DNA of 7,139 nt from Ignavibacteria bacterium. Its GTDB lineage: Bacteria; Bacteroidota; Ignavibacteria; UBA10030; UBA6906. Both the position numbers and the translations under genes were made by a program. Positions 4,446 to 7,139 of the stretch are shown one piece after another. The notes below the pieces were generated by a model, which saw only the letters and a list, made by a program, of their open reading frames with translations, was not told the origin of the DNA and ran no database searches. The DNA is taken from the NCBI GenBank assembly GCA_029859455.1, contig JAOUDE010000129.1, positions 1 through 7,139 of the forward strand, in the 5' to 3' direction. Within the stretch, counting starts at the first letter, position 1, and each line of letters begins with the position of its first letter.

Positions 4446-7139
4446 ATGACACGGTATCTCTTTCCCCTTCTTATTCTCCTCATCCTGAATCCTGCGGATA
4501 GTGTCGGTCAGTTTTTCTACTTCGGCCGGAACAAGGTGAAGTACACTGACTTCGAATGGCACGTCCTTCGGACGGAGCATTTCGATATCTATTATTACGC
4601 AGAGATGGGGGACCTCGCTGAGCGCGGAGCGTTTTTTGCCGAGGAAGCGTACAACGACCTCGTCGTCAAGTTCAATCACACCCTCAATCACCGCGTTCCT
4701 CTGATCTTCTATTCCTCACATCTTCATTTTCAGCAGACGAACACGACCGGGGGATTCATCCCGGAAGGAGTCGGCGGTTTCTTCGAGTTTCTGAAGGGCC
4801 GGGTGGTCATTCCGTCCGACGGCTCATCGGCGGATTTCCGTCACGTGATCAGACATGAGCTGGTCCATGTGCTGATGCACAGCAAGATCGGCCGGGTCCT
4901 GGTTGATCACCGCAAGCCGCAGGACCGGTTCCCGCCGCTCTGGTTTACGGAAGGGATCGCGGAATACTGGTCTACCGAATGGGACATTCAGGCGGAGATG
5001 GTACTGCGTGATGCCGTTCTGAGTGATATCATTGTCGGACTCGATGACATGGACAGGATCTACGGATCGTTCCTGATGTACAAGGAGGGACAGGCAGCCC
5101 TCGAGTACATTGCCGATACATACGGGGAAGAGAAACTCCTCCTCCTGCTTGAGAATTTCTGGAAGGCGGGTTCGTTCAGCGATGTCCTCAAGCTGACAAT
5201 CGGGAAGAATTTCAAGGAGTTCGATGAGGAGTGGTTGTATGCGCTGAAGAAGAGGTATTATCCTTTGCTTGCTGATCACGATACACCAAGTTATGTGACC
5301 TGGAAGATCACGACCGAGGGATTCAATTCAAAGCCGGTCGTCTTCGAACCGGACTCGACGAAAAAGGAAGTGTTTTTTATCGGCAACCGGACCGGGTACA
5401 CAGGGATTTACAAGAAAGACATGGAGGCCGCTGATCCGTCACGGAGCGAGAAACTGGTGGTCGAAGGCGAGCAGTCGGATGAATTCGAAGCGTTCCATCC
5501 GTTCCGGAGCAGGATCGATGTCTCAGGTGATGGTCTCCTGGCATTCGTGACCAAGAGCGGCGAACATGATGTACTCCACTTCTACGACGTTCTGGACGAC
5601 CGGCTGGCCGAGACAGTCAGGTTTGACGACCTCGTGAGTATCGGATCTGTGTCATGGTCGCCTGACAATGGGCAGATCGCTTTTTCTTCGATCGACAGGT
5701 CGGGGAACAACGATCTTTATGTGTACCGGCCCGGGACCCGGGAACTGCTTCGGTTGACCAATGATTACTATGACGACAGAGATCCGGCATGGTCGCCGGA
5801 CGGAACGACGATCGCGTTCAGCTCGGACAGAACGCCGAGCGGACTGCAGGGGGTCCATAACCTCTTTCTCTACGATGTGCAGACCGGGCTGATTGAATAT
5901 CTTACTTATGGGGAGGTGAGCAGTCTTTCCCCGGCGTGGTCGGAGGATGGCTCGATGCTCGCCTTTACGTCCGATGCAGGAGGAGCCCAGAATATCTGGG
6001 TCATGGACCCGGAGGCCCGGTTTCCGGGCAACAAGCGTTCCATGACCCGGATAACGAACTTTACGACTGCGGCGTTCGATCCGGCATGGACGAAGAGCGG
6101 AGATCTTGTATTCTCAACGTTCGAAGCGTTCAGTTTTCAACTGCGGATGATCGAGGACGTCGCTGCAATCCGGGATTCATCGACATCGATCCTGATGGTA
6201 GATCTTCTGCAAAAGGAAAAGCCGTGGGAGGCTCAGCGGATTACGGGGGTCACGGAGGTGCAGACGTTCCGGTACGAGGGTGACTACAGCCTCGATTTCG
6301 CGCAGAGTGCGATCTCGACAGACCCGGTGTTTGGGACCGTTGGCGGCGCCGCCGTCGCACTCAGCGACCTGCTGGGCAATGACCGCTACTATTTTCTTCT
6401 GTACAACACGGCACAGTCACAGGATGAGATTCTCTCGAGTTTCAACTTTGCCATTTCTCGTGTTTCCCTGGGGCAGCGGGTGAGCCACGCCTACGGCGTG
6501 TACCGGTTCTCCGGCCGCCGGTATGATATTACCGACGAGGATGAGTTCTTCTATGAACGTGCGTACGGAGGTTACTTCTCGCTCAGTTATCCGATCTCGA
6601 GGTTCGATCGGATCGAATCGACTGTCAGCCTTACCAATTCGAACAAAGAGGTTGAGGGAACCTTCGAGATCAGAAAAGCGCTCCTGATCTCCAACTCGAT
6701 CTCAGTTGTCCATGACAACTCGCTGTGGGGTCCGAGCGGTCCGATCGATGGCAACCGGTTTGCCCTGACGCTCGCCTACACGTCCGATATTCAGTACTCG
6801 AACGTCAACTACTACAGCATCATCGGTGATTACCGGAATTACCTGCGCCTCGGTCAGCGGAGCGCCCTTGCCTCACGGTTCTGGGTCTTCTACAATGACG
6901 GAAGGGAGTCCAGGAGATTTTTCATGGGCGGAAGCTGGGATCTGCGCGGTTACCGGCGCTGGAGCATCCGGGGTCAGAAACTCTGGCTGATGAGTCACGA
7001 ACTTCGGTTCCCTTTTATTGATCAGTTTGCCGTCCGCTTCCCGTTTGGAGGTCTCAGCTTCTGGTCCATTCGCGGTGCTCTCTTCGTGGACGCCGGCGGG
7101 GCATGGGATACGGTGTACAAAGAGACGCACGGCAGTATT
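4446..7139 (+). CDS. Secreted metallopeptidase-TolB propeller-BamA-like barrel fusion (3' end outside window)
   Basis: One unbroken frame of 898 codons, with no stop before the window edge. A signal peptide (about 1-22, cut near VGQ) is followed by FYFGRNKVKYTDFEW and EHFDIYY. The gluzincin domain has HELVH (137-141), giving His137, Glu138 and His141, and LWFTEGIAEYW (165-175), giving the probable third zinc ligand Glu169: a complete peptidase MA-like active site. From about 310 to 590 lie six beta-propeller blades; four carry clear TolB/PD40 motifs, with Trp404 (SWSPD), Trp449 (AWSPDG), Trp498 (AWSEDG) and Trp548 (AWTKSG), spaced 45-50 residues. From about 620 comes an outer-membrane barrel: GGAAVALSDLLGND (633-646), the Omp85-like GGSWDLRGY (828-836), HELRFPF (851-857) and ALFVDAGGAWD (878-888). 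Roughly 100 residues seem to be missing. GGAGGG (4426-4431) is 14 bases upstream, so TTG at 4443 is an alternative start. Likely role: periplasmic proteolysis or quality control at the outer membrane (inferred). Confidence 0.88.
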   Translation, partial: MTRYLFPLLILLILNPADSVGQFFYFGRNKVKYTDFEWHVLRTEHFDIYYYAEMGDLAERGAFFAEEAYNDLVVKFNHTLNHRVPLIFYSSHLHFQQTNTTGGFIPEGVGGFFEFLKGRVVIPSDGSSADFRHVIRHELVHVLMHSKIGRVLVDHRKPQDRFPPLWFTEGIAEYWSTEWDIQAEMVLRDAVLSDIIVGLDDMDRIYGSFLMYKEGQAALEYIADTYGEEKLLLLLENFWKAGSFSDVLKLTIGKNFKEFDEEWLYALKKRYYPLLADHDTPSYVTWKITTEGFNSKPVVFEPDSTKKEVFFIGNRTGYTGIYKKDMEAADPSRSEKLVVEGEQSDEFEAFHPFRSRIDVSGDGLLAFVTKSGEHDVLHFYDVLDDRLAETVRFDDLVSIGSVSWSPDNGQIAFSSIDRSGNNDLYVYRPGTRELLRLTNDYYDDRDPAWSPDGTTIAFSSDRTPSGLQGVHNLFLYDVQTGLIEYLTYGEVSSLSPAWSEDGSMLAFTSDAGGAQNIWVMDPEARFPGNKRSMTRITNFTTAAFDPAWTKSGDLVFSTFEAFSFQLRMIEDVAAIRDSSTSILMVDLLQKEKPWEAQRITGVTEVQTFRYEGDYSLDFAQSAISTDPVFGTVGGAAVALSDLLGNDRYYFLLYNTAQSQDEILSSFNFAISRVSLGQRVSHAYGVYRFSGRRYDITDEDEFFYERAYGGYFSLSYPISRFDRIESTVSLTNSNKEVEGTFEIRKALLISNSISVVHDNSLWGPSGPIDGNRFALTLAYTSDIQYSNVNYYSIIGDYRNYLRLGQRSALASRFWVFYNDGRESRRFFMGGSWDLRGYRRWSIRGQKLWLMSHELRFPFIDQFAVRFPFGGLSFWSIRGALFVDAGGAWDTVYKETHGSI

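Noticed and set aside
4824..5279. A 151-codon open frame on the minus strand
   Set aside because: It lies entirely inside the peptidase domain, whose plus-strand translation has clear conserved motifs; it is a shadow frame.
5936..6483. Two short plus-strand open frames within the large gene
   Set aside because: They are out of frame with the intact propeller and barrel coding sequence and have low-information translations.

Overview
The window is a dense bacterial stretch (moderate-to-high GC by eye) in which every supported gene lies on the + strand. Apart from the genes there are two short, repeat-rich intergenic spacers. I see no mobile element, RNA gene or CRISPR array. The protein families and the final large envelope protein look most like the Bacteroidota/Ignavibacteriota side of the FCB group. 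That assignment is an inference from protein style, not a demonstrated taxonomy.

Layout: (1) positions 2-40 may hold the last 12 codons of an upstream gene. (2) Positions 66-2317 are a tightly packed, probably co-transcribed set: a small VOC (glyoxalase-fold) protein, a secreted PqqB-like metallo-beta-lactamase-fold protein, a DUF488 protein whose GTG start overlaps the preceding TGA, and a four-helix membrane protein of unknown function. (3) Positions 2318-2582 form a 265-base spacer rich in small palindromes and short repeats. (4) Positions 2583-4262 hold a membrane-anchored NAD(P)-binding (NmrA/SDR-like) protein and a pirin, 30 bases apart. (5) Positions 4263-4445 form a spacer with a long inverted repeat, then a candidate promoter. 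(6) From 4446 to the window end one uninterrupted reading frame of 898 codons, still open at the edge, encodes a secreted three-part envelope protein. It has an N-terminal gluzincin metallopeptidase domain (HELVH plus a downstream WFTEGIAEY motif), then a TolB-like six-bladed propeller, then an Omp85/BamA-like outer-membrane beta-barrel.

How the genes may work together: the first four look like a housekeeping/accessory operon of small or poorly characterised enzymes, with no clear shared pathway. The SDR and pirin are a plausible redox or quinone-related pair, but this is not proven. The large 4446 gene appears to be its own transcription unit. It is the most interesting item: a protease and a TolB-type propeller fused to a BamA-type barrel, with no POTRA domains in the usual place before the barrel.
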